From: Rhabdophis nuchalis
Lineage: Eukaryota > Chordata > Lepidosauria > Squamata > Natricidae
Assembly (NCBI GenBank): GCA_039707465.1
Contig: CM077644.1
Coordinates: 101,293,875 to 101,357,874 of the forward strand
Direction: 5' to 3'
DNA length: 64,000 nucleotides
The position numbers and the translations under genes were made by a program. The notes beneath the pieces are model-generated. The model made no database searches, was not told the origin of the DNA, and saw only the letters and a list, made by a program, of their open reading frames with translations. Positions within the stretch are counted from its first letter, which is position 1. The number at the start of each line of letters is the position of its first letter. Positions 44,936 through 56,240 of this stretch are shown piece after piece.

Positions 44936-45781
44936 CTTTCCACTTGTTCTTTCATACTTAGAAGGGCTCCGTGGTGGATTTGATGAAAAGATCAGTTAGA
45001 AGCGGCCAACATCTTACTTGGACTACCAATAGAAGAAGTGTTGACAGCAGCAGTGGCAGTACAGTTTTACATGTATAAAGGCATAAAGGGTTAAATCCTG
45101 ATTATTTTCCCCCACCCTCCTCTACATTGGAAACCCACATTACTGTCTTCTTCTGCATTACATTTTTATAATGTTCTCTGTCCCCAGCTTTCTCTCTTTC
45201 CACTCTGCTAACCTCAACCCTGACAGATACATAGTCTACTGCAGGCAACAAATGCTTATGATGATCACAATGGCACCTCAGGATATGACCATAACCTCAT
45301 AGCAACATAATCAAAAACCTCAACGTATCAATTTATTGACTAGTGCCAGGAAGAATGCACCATACATATCATATGGTAGGTTTTACTGCACATTTGAATC
45401 TATTTACACCTTTATGTAATCAATATATGGGTTTAAGGATGTAAGAGGAATGTAGGCATGGCCATTCAGTGTTATGTTGACCATTAACACACAACAGAGA
45501 AATTGAGATATTTACTCTGTATAGTACAATAGAGTTAGTTATGACACGTGAATTTTATACACCTATTAATCAGTTTTTATGACAGGATTAACCACTCAAC
45601 TAACTTTGAATTACCAATAACTTTTTTTTTACATATCAACCTCAGACTTTCATGCAGGAAATTAAATCCAATAAATAAATTAGGATGCACATTTTTACAA
45701 AATGGTCCATTTTTCTCTAATGCCATTTCACAGTTAAATCTGTATCTGCATATATAGATCTTTCTTTTGGGTATTATTTCT
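44936..45781. other. no gene seen
   Basis: AT-rich, no recognised element. Confidence 0.45.
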
Positions 45782-45928
45782 GAAGAAGAAGAAGAAGAAG
45801 AAGAAGAAGAAGAAGAAGAAGAAGAAGAAGAAGAAGAAGAAGAAGAAGAAGAAGAAGAAGAAGAAGAAGAAGAAGAAGAAGAAGAAGAAGAAGAAGAAGA
45901 AGAAGAAGAAGAAGAAGAAGAAGAAGAA
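45782..45928. repeat. (GAA)n trinucleotide repeat, about 49 units
   Basis: Uninterrupted gaa repeat of about 147 bp. It produces spurious poly-Glu and poly-Phe frames on the two strands. Confidence 0.97.
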
Positions 45929-46970
45929 CCTAAGACACTGCTTTGGGTAATGCAATGCTATATCCATTTGGAAGCATTATTTCCCTACCTTCCCCCGCTT
46001 CCCATCTATTCTCCTTCCTTAGCAGCTGGCCCAAAGGAACTAAACTTAGCAAGTCTGAGGTGTAGGAAACTAGATAGCACATTCTAGCCCCTGAAAGGAA
46101 ATGCAAGGCTCAATGTGTTTGAGGTTAAGATTAATACCCAACTTCCTCTAGAGCTATTTTAAACAGTGGTAAAGGATGGCTTGCTTTCTTATAACAAAAT
46201 GACAGATGATCAAAAGGTTGACTATGATCTGTATGTCAGGCATCCGTGCCCCTATTGTAGCCCTTTAGCTGACAGGAGCATTTGAACCCGTTGGCTTCTA
46301 CTTCCGCTCTTCTTCGTTTCTGCAAAACATTCCAGGAACTGGTCATAGCAAAGCATCAGCAAGGAATGAGTGGATGATTTTGCACACACACACACACACA
46401 CACAAAAGAAGAGGGGAGGAGAGAGAGAAACAGCTGTCTTTGTTTTAGATGAAGTGTGACATTGTGAGAGGCTAGAAATGGGGCTGTTTCATTATCAACA
46501 ATTATTGCAAGGATATATTCCTGAGCAACAACCCAGGAAGTTAAACAGTTTGAAACCTAACCTCCCACACTGAACAGCAGGAAGGATGTGTCCAAGGCAG
46601 GTCATTGCCTTCTCCTATCCTGGAGGAACTAATAAGTCTGTTGACACATTGAAATTAAGGCTAGAGTCTTTCATTTTGCTAGTGGATCAAATCCAAGAGG
46701 CAGATATATGCTGGCAGCATTTTCATTTGAAGTACATAGCAAGTTTCTAGACCATGAGACATGGAAATAGGTATAGACCAAGAAGGAAGCAGGAAGCTTT
46801 TCCTATTCTATTAGCAAAGTGCATGTTTGTGAAGAAGGTGGGAGAGATAAGATAACATGCCAATTAAATTATAGGTTGAATTTTCCTTGCTTGCAGTTTC
46901 TTTCTGCATAATGTTTTCATTAAAAATCTGGATCTGTTGGTACTTTCAATACAATAAACTAACTTGATCA
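45929..46970. other. no gene seen; short (CA)n
   Basis: Contains (ca)n at 46383-46404. Nothing else recognised. Confidence 0.45.
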
Positions 46971-46974
46971 ATGG

Positions 46975-47480
46975 GAAAACATGTGAATAAATGGATTGAA
47001 ATTTACAATATGCTATCGTCTCAAAGAGTACATTTACAAAATGATGAATAGATGGTGTTTATCCCCAAACTAGCTAAAATGTGTAAAAGCTCTCCAAATA
47101 TTTTCTGGAAGTGTAAAACTTAACCGGAACTTTTTATGACCTGTGGTGGACTTGCAAAAAAGCTAGACAATATTGGGTTGAAATTTATAATTTAATTTTA
47201 AAAATTGAAAATTAATATACAATTCAGACCAGAGTTTTTAATGTTAGGGATATGGGTAGTGCTGGAAAAATCATATGGTGTTTTATTTTTATATATGATA
47301 ATAGTGCTGCTACTTCTGTATGTTCAATGATGGATGGACTCTGTGATATCTACAATAAATCTAGTAAAGGTACAGAAATGGCAACAGTGGCTAAATTAAT
47401 AGGTCTTGTGAGAGAAAAGGCAATGAAGAAATTAATCTTTAATTGGAAAGCTTTTCTGGAGATTTTTGTTCCCTAGAAAA
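46975..47480 (+). pseudogene. LINE-1 ORF2 C-terminal fragment
   Basis: Plus-strand translation gives MMNRWCLSP, then FWKCK and, in frame after a stop, GTFYDLWWTCKKARQYWVEI. This matches the zinc-finger-like C-terminal end of L1 ORF2p. The 74-codon frame at 47252-47476 ends with KLIGLVREKAMKKLIFNWKAF, the terminal L1 block. Stops and small gaps show long decay. It shows that full L1 elements have existed in this genome. Confidence 0.65.
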
Positions 47481-47817
47481 TGAAAAAAATATCAAATTAT
47501 TACATATGGATTTGATAATTATTAAAACTTATTAATGTGAGGACAAAATATTATAGTGTTAAACCAAAGTTGAATTTAAATGCTTCTTATATTTTTGGAA
47601 GAAGAAATCAGAAGTCATTCTCTCTCTCTTTCTTCCTCTCTCTCTCTGTGTGAGAGAGAGATTAATAAATCTTTCTGCATCTCTATTACTTTTTCTCTTT
47701 ATCTTTCTGGTTGTTAGTTTTTGTTAGTGTTTATCTCTATGTTCTGCAAATAACTAATTTTAAAATTCTGGATCTGTTGGTGAAATTATCTGAAGTAGCA
47801 AAGTAAACAAAGCCAAC

Positions 47818-47878
47818 TCCGAGTCCCTTTTTGGGAAAGGGTGCGGTATATAAATCAAATAAACTAAACTAAACTCCA
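47818..47878 (+). mobile_element. L2 3' tail fragment
   Basis: ctccgagtccctttttggga, then aagggtgcggtatataaatc and an (aaact)n tail. Confidence 0.6.
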
Positions 47879-47879
47879 T

Positions 47880-49020
47880 TGTATATGTCTCAGGAACAGT
47901 TTCAAAGCTGCTTCAAGATATTTTATTCCTTGATACAAATTGGAAGTGGGTGCCTGCTCCTATTTTCCATGTACATACATGATATGACAGGACTGAACAG
48001 AGTGGCAAATTCTGTGTTTAGGACTGAGATATACCCTGCACTAGGGTGATATCCTATGTCATAGGAGAGTAGATTTGGTAAAGGGCCATGTGACAATTAG
48101 GGTTCAGGAGTGCAACAGAGGCAGCCCTAGCTCTGAAGGTGGTTATATTCATCTTGCATGTTTTGCACAGCAGCTTGGTTTATCAATTCTGCAGTGATAT
48201 TGTATGGGAACAAGTGTCACATATTGAAGGATCAGATGATGGAATGTATCTGGGGATCAGAAGAGGTAGTACCCAGGTATGGATGGAATGGACATGAGAG
48301 TGAGGACTATGAATTCTGATAAAACATTTGATTTTGTCTTCATTTCTTTGCCTTGGCAATTAAGAGCTTTGCTCCTTTCCTGTCTCTCTCCCTGAAGAGG
48401 GAGAGGGGGGTTGGGGGTGTGTGGGGGTTGCTGCGTCAGACAACTGCTTTAAACTGCTTTTACTTTTCTCTGCGGAAGGAGGGGGTAGCAGGGGAGCTGC
48501 CTCAGATAAAAACTGTTTGTTCTTTTATTCTGCTCTGCAATAGGAGGGGGGCTGCATGTGAACAGTGAGACAGAAGTTAGCATCTTAAAACCACTAGCCA
48601 GTATATTAGAAACAAGAAGAGCTTGCTTATAAGAAAAACCCCAAAACCCACATAGCTGGCACACTTGGCAAGATAAACGTGACCTGGGGTGAAACACAGG
48701 TGATGTGACATTTAGCTATTTAACATAACAAGCGTAAGGGTTTAGGGGGGCTGAAATCCAAATAACCAATCAATATTATCTGTTACGCATGCATTATTAG
48801 GTGAAGGGCAAAGGGTTGGATGCAACCATCCATCCCTTGACTATAAAAATTGCTGTAAGATTCTGATCTTGGCCCCTGGTTAGCTTCTCAAACTGGGGTC
48901 CTTATAGCTTGGTACCATATAATTCTGTATCACACCTTATATCTGGTGACTTATCTGCTTCGGCACCAAGCAAGAGCCCAGTTTTGAGGACAACAATATG
49001 ATGTAATCAAATGCACATTT
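47880..49020. other. no gene seen
   Basis: Contains G-rich patches (48400-48430, 48480-48560). No element or gene recognised. Confidence 0.4.
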
Positions 49021-49028
49021 ATCTACAC

Positions 49029-49199
49029 TAGTGGCCCACAACCTTTTGGGCATCAGGAACCAGTTCCACGGAGAGAGGTTTTTCCACAGACGGGGGGGGG
49101 GGGGCGTGATTTTGTGTGTTGCCTGTATCCTGTGGACTGGGGCTTCACTTGTTTGTGAAGACATGTGCTTCTCCATAGACTGGGCATTAGGGACCTCTG
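49029..49199. mobile_element. hAT-type MITE
   Basis: Left tagtggcccacaaccttttg, then ggcatcaggaacc; right gactgggcattagggacctctg. Flanks atctacac (49021-49028) and atctatag (49200-49207) match at 6 of 8. Contains a G12 run at 49092-49103. Confidence 0.6.
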
Positions 49200-49244
49200 A
49201 TCTATAGCATCCTTTTTCCTTTCATGTTTAGTTTTATTGGATTT

Positions 49245-49490
49245 ATATACCACTCCTATCTCCGCAATGGACTCAGTGATGCAGCAGTTAAGATGCTGGA
49301 ATGGATAGAAGACCCAGCTTCAAATCCACCCACTGCTATGGGGTTTCTAAGGGTGACTTTGGACTTCTTCCTCTCTCTCAGCCCACTCATCTCACAAGCT
49401 TATTAGGATGGGTGGAAGAAATGTTACTTATACAGTGCCTTGAGCTCCTATAGAAGACTATAATGGTAATAAATAAAATTATTATTATCT
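49245..49490 (+). mobile_element. CORE (MIR-like) SINE
   Basis: tRNA-like head (tgatgcagcagttaagatgc), CORE (gggtgactttggacttcttc, ctctctcagccc), and an L2-like tail (cagtgccttgagctcctata, (aat)n). Confidence 0.6.
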
Positions 49491-49597
49491 ACACTATGGG
49501 AAAGCACATCTGCCAGTTCTATAGCTGGTATTGGCCTTCATACACATTGAATTCTCCCCAAGGATGTCATAAGGTATCAGCATAGTATATGTGTTTT

Positions 49598-49725
49598 CCA
49601 AGCGGTGTGGCCTTTTGTAATTGAGAGACGGAAATGTTTAGTCAATGTGCAGTTTCTTCTAAGTGCCATCCAAGATTTTTGGGTATGGCACCCTGTGTGC
49701 CGATTACTACTGGGACAGCCAAGAC
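49598..49725 (-). pseudogene. R4/Dong-like LINE, C-terminal fragment
   Basis: Minus-strand translation gives AVPVVIGTQGAIPKNLGWHL, then a stop and LQKATPLG. The VPVVIG..GAIPK.L..HL pattern followed by LQKA is typical of the last residues of R4/Dong proteins. About 40 codons, decayed. Confidence 0.55.
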
Positions 49726-49739
49726 CAGTTTAGGTCATA

Positions 49740-50495
49740 CATTATTATTTTATTTTTAAAATATAACAAATAAATTAACCTCTTGAAACTTTTCTTCCAC
49801 CAGCTGGGCAGGGATGCAATCTTGATTTTAAAAAAAAACCAAACCAGTAATCTTCCAGGATTGTGTACTTGTGGTGTGTGAAAGAACAAAAGACTGCCAG
49901 TCTGAATTGATTTTCAGCTGCTTTTGCTCTTTTCAATCCTGCCTGATCCGAAAAGAAAACATTTGATTTTGCTGAGGAAACATCATCATTCTTGTACAGT
50001 TTCCTGGTGAGAAAAATTCCCTGTTTGATCAGCAGAACCAATTTCTATGTACGGCTTTATCATTTCAGTGCAATTTTCTCAAAATATAATGACTGCCTAT
50101 AGACGTAAGATCACACAGACCTCTTTTGCTTTTCCTTTCAGAAATGATGTTATTTATGGTCTTTGATTTTTACAATGACTTCTTATGTTGTTAGCCAGGT
50201 AAAATATTAACCCAGCATGGTTGTCCAAGCTGAGCATTAGAGCAAAAGTTCAGTCTCAGAAGAAGTCTGAAAAGGCCCTCTGAATACAGCAGTGCAGCCC
50301 TGCCCCATTCTGAGGTAAGTGAAATAATATATAGTACTGTCCAAAAAGTCTCTTTTTTCTCCCTTCCTCCCTCCCTCCCCAAAACCATTAAATTCAGTGT
50401 CTTAAAATTACATACTGACTTACTGACATCAACAACCACAAACCTAAACCAAAGTTTTTCTTTGACATGAAACAGTATTTTTTTTTAAACTGAAC
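49740..50495. other. no gene seen
   Basis: AT-rich, no recognised element. Confidence 0.4.
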
Positions 50496-50497
50496 AA

Positions 50498-50889
50498 ACC
50501 TCTTCATCTTGATGTGCATCTTTCATGGCAGAGACTCTTCTTTGGGGAACTTTCTGTTTTCTTCCTTCTCTCTTCCATCGGCCTGGTCTGGGCTGCAAAA
50601 ATCCAGATGGCTAGTAGATGGCAGCAAAGAATTAGGATTTCCTGCCTCTCTTGGCTGCCTTCTGGATTTTGGCAGCATCAGGCAAGTAATCTTAACCATA
50701 CCACAGGTGCTCTAGAAGCCATTACTAATTTGCATCATAGGAATGTGGAACTCACAATTCTCCTGAATTAAAAGTAGAGGGCGATATATATCAATGGCTC
50801 ACATGGATGTATGGCCCTTCCTTTTACCGGATTCTTGTTCTGTCTAATGCATTATCTATCAGAGAGAATTGGTTTTCAGCTCCCCTAAG
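50498..50889 (+). repeat. inverted duplication, left arm
   Basis: Its outer parts (50498-50567 and 50757-50889) reappear in reverse complement at 56812-56987 with very few differences. About 190 bp in the middle (roughly 50568-50756) is absent from the other copy. I recognise no element in it. Confidence 0.85.
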
Positions 50890-50929
50890 CTCCCAGTTAA
50901 ATATGGTATCTGACAACAAGTAATGCCAT

Positions 50930-51490
50930 TAATGTATGATCCACATTGTGTGGCAGTTTGCTTCTAGGTCCACTTCAAGATGTAAGTTATGAACATTAAA
51001 GCCCTTCATGACATGGGACCAGGTTACTAGAGAACTGTCTTCAACCTATTACATCAGAGGTTCCCAAACTTGGCAACTTTAAGACTTGTGGACTTCTACT
51101 CCCAGAATTCTCCAGCCAGCTATACTGGCTGGAGAATTCTGGGAGTTGAAGTCCACAAGTCTTAAAGTTGCCAAGTTTGGGAACTTCTGTATTACATCAA
51201 CCTGTCCCACCTGGTCAGGCAGAGAAAGTATGTTACAGATTCAATCAGCTAATGAATTCCAATTGGTAGCATCCAGGAAGTCAGCCATCTTGGCCCTTTC
51301 CCCAGCCCTGTGGAGCATTCCCCCTACAACGTAGAGTGGGGCCCCACTCTATACTCTGGCCTTTTGAAATGGTAAGATAACATCGCTCTATTCCCTTGTT
51401 TGGGAAGGGGAGAGGAGCTTATAGCCATGAGGCTGGTTAGTACCCTAAAAGTCTTCCCTTCCCTGTTTAATTAACTTTAACACTGATATT
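50930..51490 (+). mobile_element. old L2 LINE, left part (interrupted)
   Basis: Decayed L2 ORF2 end: the translation of 50990-51030 reads LKPFMTWDQ-like (KALHDMGPGYL in the family). At 51200-51330, TCPTWSGRESMLQIQSANEF and ILALSPALWS match the L2 C-terminus. The L2 3' UTR continues after gypsy 2 at 56505-56618. It is interrupted by a palindromic MITE and by gypsy 2. Confidence 0.65.
51055..51189. mobile_element. palindromic hAT-type MITE
   Basis: Almost perfect foldback. cagaggttcccaaacttggc and onward is mirrored by the reverse complement ending gccaagtttgggaacttctg, around a tiny central loop (agctatactgg). Perfect 8-bp duplication tattacat (51047-51054 and 51190-51197), diagnostic of hAT. 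No coding capacity. Confidence 0.9.
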
Positions 51491-51792
51491 TGTTAAGTCC
51501 TCAGGTCTACGACAGTGCCAGAAAGTCTGGTGAACTCTGAATCACCACATTCTGGAACGGAGCCGGCAGCCGCGTCTGATTGGCTAAGATGCACCTGGCA
51601 GGAGACTGTCTAGAAAATAGATACAATGTTGCAGCTAGCTTGCTGCAAGGGTTCCTGTCTGAAAGCCTATATAAAGGGCTGTCAGACAGGGAAGCTTTGC
51701 CAGTAGTGATTCTTGTGTGTTGTAAATAGTTGCTGAATAAACGTTCCTGTGATTGACCATGCCTGAGTCGGACTCCTTTGTCTAATCTAACA
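51491..51792 (+). repeat. 5' LTR of gypsy 2
   Basis: 302 bp, TGTTA...TAACA. TATA box tatataaag at 51668-51676, aataaa at 51736-51741. Confidence 0.95.
51654..51690 (+). promoter_or_regulatory. TATA box inside an inverted repeat (gypsy 2 LTR)
   Basis: cctgtctga (51654-51662) and tcagacagg (51682-51690) are perfect inverted repeats; extended inward, 13 of 14 positions pair. They enclose the TATA box exactly as in gypsy 1, though the arm sequences differ. Confidence 0.6.
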
Positions 51793-51793
51793 C

Positions 51794-51813
51794 TGGCGAC
51801 GAGGATGGGATTC
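51794..51813 (+). promoter_or_regulatory. primer binding site, tRNA-Ser(GCT)
   Basis: tggcgacgaggatgggattc, one base after the LTR, is complementary to the 3' end of vertebrate tRNA-Ser(GCT) plus CCA over the full 20 bases, from established tRNA sequence knowledge. Confidence 0.85.
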
Positions 51814-51887
51814 AGGCCTTGTCATTAGGCACAACGGGGAACGAAGCTTCGACTATACAAGTGCAGAGCGCCCACCACAGCTGCACC

Positions 51888-54800
51888 ATGGCGACAATGC
51901 CACCGTTCGCGCCGTTTGATCCGATGAAGGAGCAATGGGCTTCCTTCTTAGCACGCTTCGAGTGTTTCATGATCGCAAGTGATTACGGCGAACTCGCACC
52001 AGCAAGAAAGCTGAGCCTCTTCCTCCAGTGTGGCGGTCCAGAATTATTCGCCACCGCTCGAACCATAGCAGCCCCCGCAGCGGTACATGAAGTGCCGTGG
52101 GACGATCTCCTGGGCCGCCTGAGAGCACATTATGCGCCTGTGCCATCTCGCATAGCACATCGCTACGCATTCAGGCAATGTGTGCAACAACCGCAGCAAT
52201 CTGTAGCTGAGTTCCTCCAGAAACTGAGAGCCACCACAATTCCTTGTGAGTTCCCCGCAGGCTTCCTGGAGGAATCTTTACTGGAGCAGTTCGTGTGCGG
52301 CGTCAAAGACATCCGCCTAAAGCGCCGCTTGCTCTCTAAAACTGTCCTGACTCTCGAGCAAGTGGTGGAAGAAGGCCACGCAGCAGAATTGTCAGAGATT
52401 TCCACGTCTGACATGGGCCGCGCTCGCACTCCTCTTTTCCCCACTCCGCGAGCATGTCTAGTGGACGAGATAGCGCCACTAGATGAGATAGAGGATGAAG
52501 ACCAAGGGGACTGCATGAGGGTGACCGGGCGCTTGCCTAATCACGCATTCACACCTCAGCAAAACCCCGGGAGCTACCTAGGTTGCGGAGGTGCCCACCA
52601 AAGACCCGACTGCCCCTTCAAGGCATCGGTGTGCTGCAGATGTGGCAGGAAAGGACACCTGGCAGCCGTGTGCCGTGCCGCCGCACCAACGACTACTCCA
52701 GCAGCTGCCTCCAGAGCCACTCCACCAGGACAACAAGCGGCTCAGAAACGATCGAGACGCCGCCAGCCACAGCCGACTGACTGCTTCGTGCTGTCGGAGA
52801 TGCCCCCAGCTCTGAACTTCGACCAGGCAGAGAGTATGAGACTGTCCACGGTGGTTTGTTTAGAGGGGGTGGGAGTCAAGATGGAAATAGACTCCGGGTC
52901 CTCTAGATCCCTCATTTCCTGGGCACAATTAACTAAATTGTGCCCCCATCTCCGGAAACGAGACCTCGGCCCTGCGGCAACGATCCTAAAAGACTATCAG
53001 GGTTTGCCAATTCCCATCCTAGGACTGCATAGAGTGAGGGTAGACTACGGCTCTTTCCATGGGACCCTTCCCATCCTAGTAGTGGCCAATTCCCTAGCTG
53101 CCTTGATCAGATTGGACTGGTTTCCAGCCTTGGGACTGTCAGTCCAAGGAGTACAAAGCGTGCCAGCCAGTTCTCCAGTAGACGTAGTGATCAAAGAGTT
53201 CAGCGACGTCTTTGATGGCAGCCTAGGAACATACAAGGGCACTCCCGTTTCCCTGAACCTGGATCCCCAGGTTGCTCCTGTCCGCATGAAGGCCCGCAGG
53301 CTGCCGTTCGCACTGAAGCCCAAGGTTGAAGCGGAATTAGATCGATTAGTGGCGCAGGGCGTGCTCGAACCCATCGATCAGGCGAAATGGGAGACCACAA
53401 TTGTGGTCCCCATTAAGCCCGACGGGTCCGTGAGGATCTGCGCCGACTATAAGTCGACGATCAACCTCGGGCTTCAGGCAAACCCATACCCAGTTCTGGT
53501 AGTACAGGACCTGTTCCACTCTCTGGGGCGGGGTCGAGTATTCGCGAAACTGGATATGGCGCAGGCCTACCAACAGCTCCCGGTGGACGACGAGGCTGCG
53601 GAGGCGCAGACCATCGTCACCCACCGAGGGGCTTTTCGCTGTCACCGCCTCCAATTCGGCGTGTCCGTGGCCCCGGGGATCTTCCAGAGCCTCATGGAGC
53701 GACTGCTCCATGGGCTCCCTGGCGTTGTACCGTACTTTGACGATATCCTGATTGCTGCTGCCAGCATATCAGAGCTCGCCAAGACGTTGCGGAAGGTCCT
53801 CAGAGTTTTTAGGGGCGCGGGTTTAAAATTGAAGCGCAGCAAATGTACATTTGCTGCGCCGAGGGTGGAATTCCTAGGCTTCATGATTGATGCCCAAGGA
53901 ATTCATCCCACCCCCTCCAAGGTCGAGGCCATCCAAAAGGCCCTCACTCCTGCCTCCAAAACGGAGCTGCAGGCATTCCTCGGCCTTTTGAATTTTTACG
54001 GCCACAAGGCATCACTAGCCGAGCCGCTGCATCGGTTGCTCGACCGATCCGCGGCCTGGCACTGGGGCAACCGCGAAGCGCATGCGTTCGCGGCTGTCAA
54101 AGCCATGTTCACGTCAGACGCAGTACTAGTCCAGTACCATGACAGGCTTCCTCTGACGCTTGCATGCGATGCCTCCCCTTTTGGCCTGGGGGCTGTCCTG
54201 AGCCACGTCTTTCCAGATGGCTCGGAAGCCCCCATTGCTTTTTACTCCCGGACAATGTCTCAAACAGAGAGAAACTACAGCCAAATCGACAACGAGGCTT
54301 TGGCTGTAGTGTCCGGGATTAAGAAGTTCCACAACTATCTTTATGGCCGGACCTTTTCTGTCATCATGGACCACAAGCCACTCCTTGGGCTGTTGGCCGG
54401 TGACCGTCCGACCCCCCCCCCCATCCTGTCGCCCAGGATGACCCGTTGGACGGAATTCCTGGCAGCGTATGACTATACGCTGCTATACCGTCCTGGCAAG
54501 CAGATAGGGCATGCTGATGCCCTAAGCCGCTGCCCTCTCCCGGGGCCGGATCCGGCCCCTGTGCCGGCCCTCTCCATTCTGACGGTCGCGGAGTCGGACT
54601 TGCCCTTGTCCTCTTCCGCCGTCGCCGCTCACACCCGCGCAGACCCCGTCCTCGCCCAGGTCTGCCGTTGGGTGCTGAGGGGGTGGCCTTCGGGCAGCGT
54701 GGCCGAAGACTTTCGGCCATACAAGTCACACCAGCTGGAGCTCTCGCTCCATTGCGGGTGCTTGTGTTGGGGAGATCGGGTTATCGTCCCTTCCCCTCTC

Positions 54801-55088
54801 AGACACATGGTTCTTCAGTCGCTCCATGCCAATCACCCAGGCATAGTCTGTATGAAGGCTTTAGCCCGGAGCTATGTCTGGTGGCCTGGCATGGACGCTG
54901 AAGTGGCGGAGTGGGTGGCCGCCTGCTCCACCTGCCAATCGTCCCGGCTGGCCCCGCCGGTCTCCCCGCCGAGTGAGTGGGACCTTCCCAGGAGCCGTGG
55001 TCCAGGCTCCACTTGGATTTCGCGGGTCCCTTCCATGGCCAGAATTTCCTTGTGGTGGTGGATGCGTTCTCCTGCTGGGTGGAGGTGA
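51888..55088 (+). pseudogene. gypsy 2 gag-pol, first part (gag, PR, RT, RH, IN zinc finger)
   Basis: The likely start is the ATG at 51888, in a good Kozak context (gcaccatgg) and aligned with the gypsy 1 start; the frame is open from 51819. Gag, one canonical zinc knuckle (CCRCGRKGHLAAVC; the first knuckle has lost a Cys), protease with an intact Asp-Ser-Gly, RT with YFDD, RNase H (ACDASPFGLGAVLSH) and the integrase zinc finger are in order. Against gypsy 1 there is a 12-bp in-frame deletion after LLNFYG at about 54000. A one-base loss near 54995 shifts the frame at the start of the integrase core, so residues after about 54990 up to the stop at 55086-55088 are not integrase. Confidence 0.88.
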
Positions 55089-56005
55089 TTGTCATGGCCT
55101 CCACCACAGCGGAGAGCACCGTGCGCGCATTGCACCGCCTGTTCGCCACCCACGGGTTGCCGGACGTCATTGTGTCCGACAACGGACCCCAATTTCAGTC
55201 CTCCACCTTCTTGGACTTTCTGGCCACTCAAGGGATCCGCCACGCGCCGGTTGCCCCTTATCACCCGGCGTCTAATGGACACGCGGAACGAGCAGTCCGC
55301 TCGGCCAAGGAAGCCTTGGCCCGTTTGGATAAAGGGGACTGGCAGGCAAGGGTGGCTGCGTACCTCTTGGGACAGCATGTCACACCTTGCCCGGCCACAG
55401 GGAAAAGCCCCGCGGAGCTCTTGATGGGCCGACGCTTGCGGACCACCCTGGACAGACTGCACCCCGATTATGACGGGGTGCAGAGGAGCAACCTGCAGGT
55501 TCCCTCCCCTCGCCTATTTCAAGTTGGGGACCTAGTCTGGGCAAGAAACTTCTCAGGGGAGCCGCGATGGGTTCCCGCAACCGTCTTGGACTTAACCGGC
55601 CCCTGCTCTTACAGGGTCGGCCTACGCTATGGATCTGAGTGGCGGCGCCACCTGGATCAACTAAGGCGCCGCCTGCCCGAGACGGCCTTCACCACACCAG
55701 GCCGTTCCTGCCCGTTGGCCCCTGTTGGGCCGCTGTTCCCTGTTCAAGCCGAGCCGCAGAAGGTAACTCCGGAGACTTTTTCCAGTTCCGGCCTCTCGTC
55801 ATTGGACACACTCTGCAGACCCCCTCCGGACTACTCCACTCAAGCCGACACAGAATTGTGGGCCTCGCCGCTAGGAGGCCCACCCTACCAACCAGCTGCC
55901 AGCCGGCAACCTTCGACAACCTCCAGCCCAGCCGCCACACCCCCTCGCATGGACTTACCATTATCCCACGACCCTGACGCCACCTCCAGGGGCAGGCCGC
56001 GGTGA
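54990..56005 (+). pseudogene. gypsy 2 pol, second part (integrase core and C-terminus)
   Basis: Continues the polyprotein in a different frame from the first part. The integrase core (LHLDFAGPF, VSDNGPQFQS, SNGHAERAVRSAKEAL) keeps all three acidic residues with DD35E-type spacing. The C-terminal domain contains GPCSYRVGLRYGSEWRRHLD. A second frameshift near 56000 ends this frame at 56005. Homologous to residues about 1040-1400 of gypsy 1. Confidence 0.85.
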
Positions 56006-56006
56006 C

Positions 56007-56240
56007 ATGAGTGGGGCCTCCACTCCCCAAGGGGAGGAGCTTCCCCAGGAACTACTTACCGTGCCGAGCTCTCCGCAGCAACTGAGGCGTTCGGGGCGGG
56101 CCCGACACCGCCCCGCCTACTTGGAGGAGTACGCATGCGCCTACACGTTGATGGACAGAAAGACTGGACACATGCGCACTGATCTTGGGGGAAGGAGTGT
56201 TAAGTCCTCAGGTCTACGACAGTGCCAACAAGTCTGGTGA
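56007..56240 (+). pseudogene. gypsy 2 pol, last part, running into the 3' LTR
   Basis: Third frame. STPQGEELPQELL, then QQLRRSGRARHRPAYLEEYA match the C-terminal tail of gypsy 1 (STPRREELAQG, QQLRRSGRSRRRPAFLQDYA). The frame crosses the purine tract and stops 43 bp inside the 3' LTR, as in gypsy 1. Confidence 0.8.
56185..56197 (+). promoter_or_regulatory. polypurine tract of gypsy 2
   Basis: tgggggaaggag, purine-rich, directly abuts the 3' LTR. Confidence 0.75.

Noticed and set aside
45734..46087. Poly-Glu and poly-Phe open frames
   Set aside because: They are translations of the GAA repeat; no flanking domain or splice evidence.
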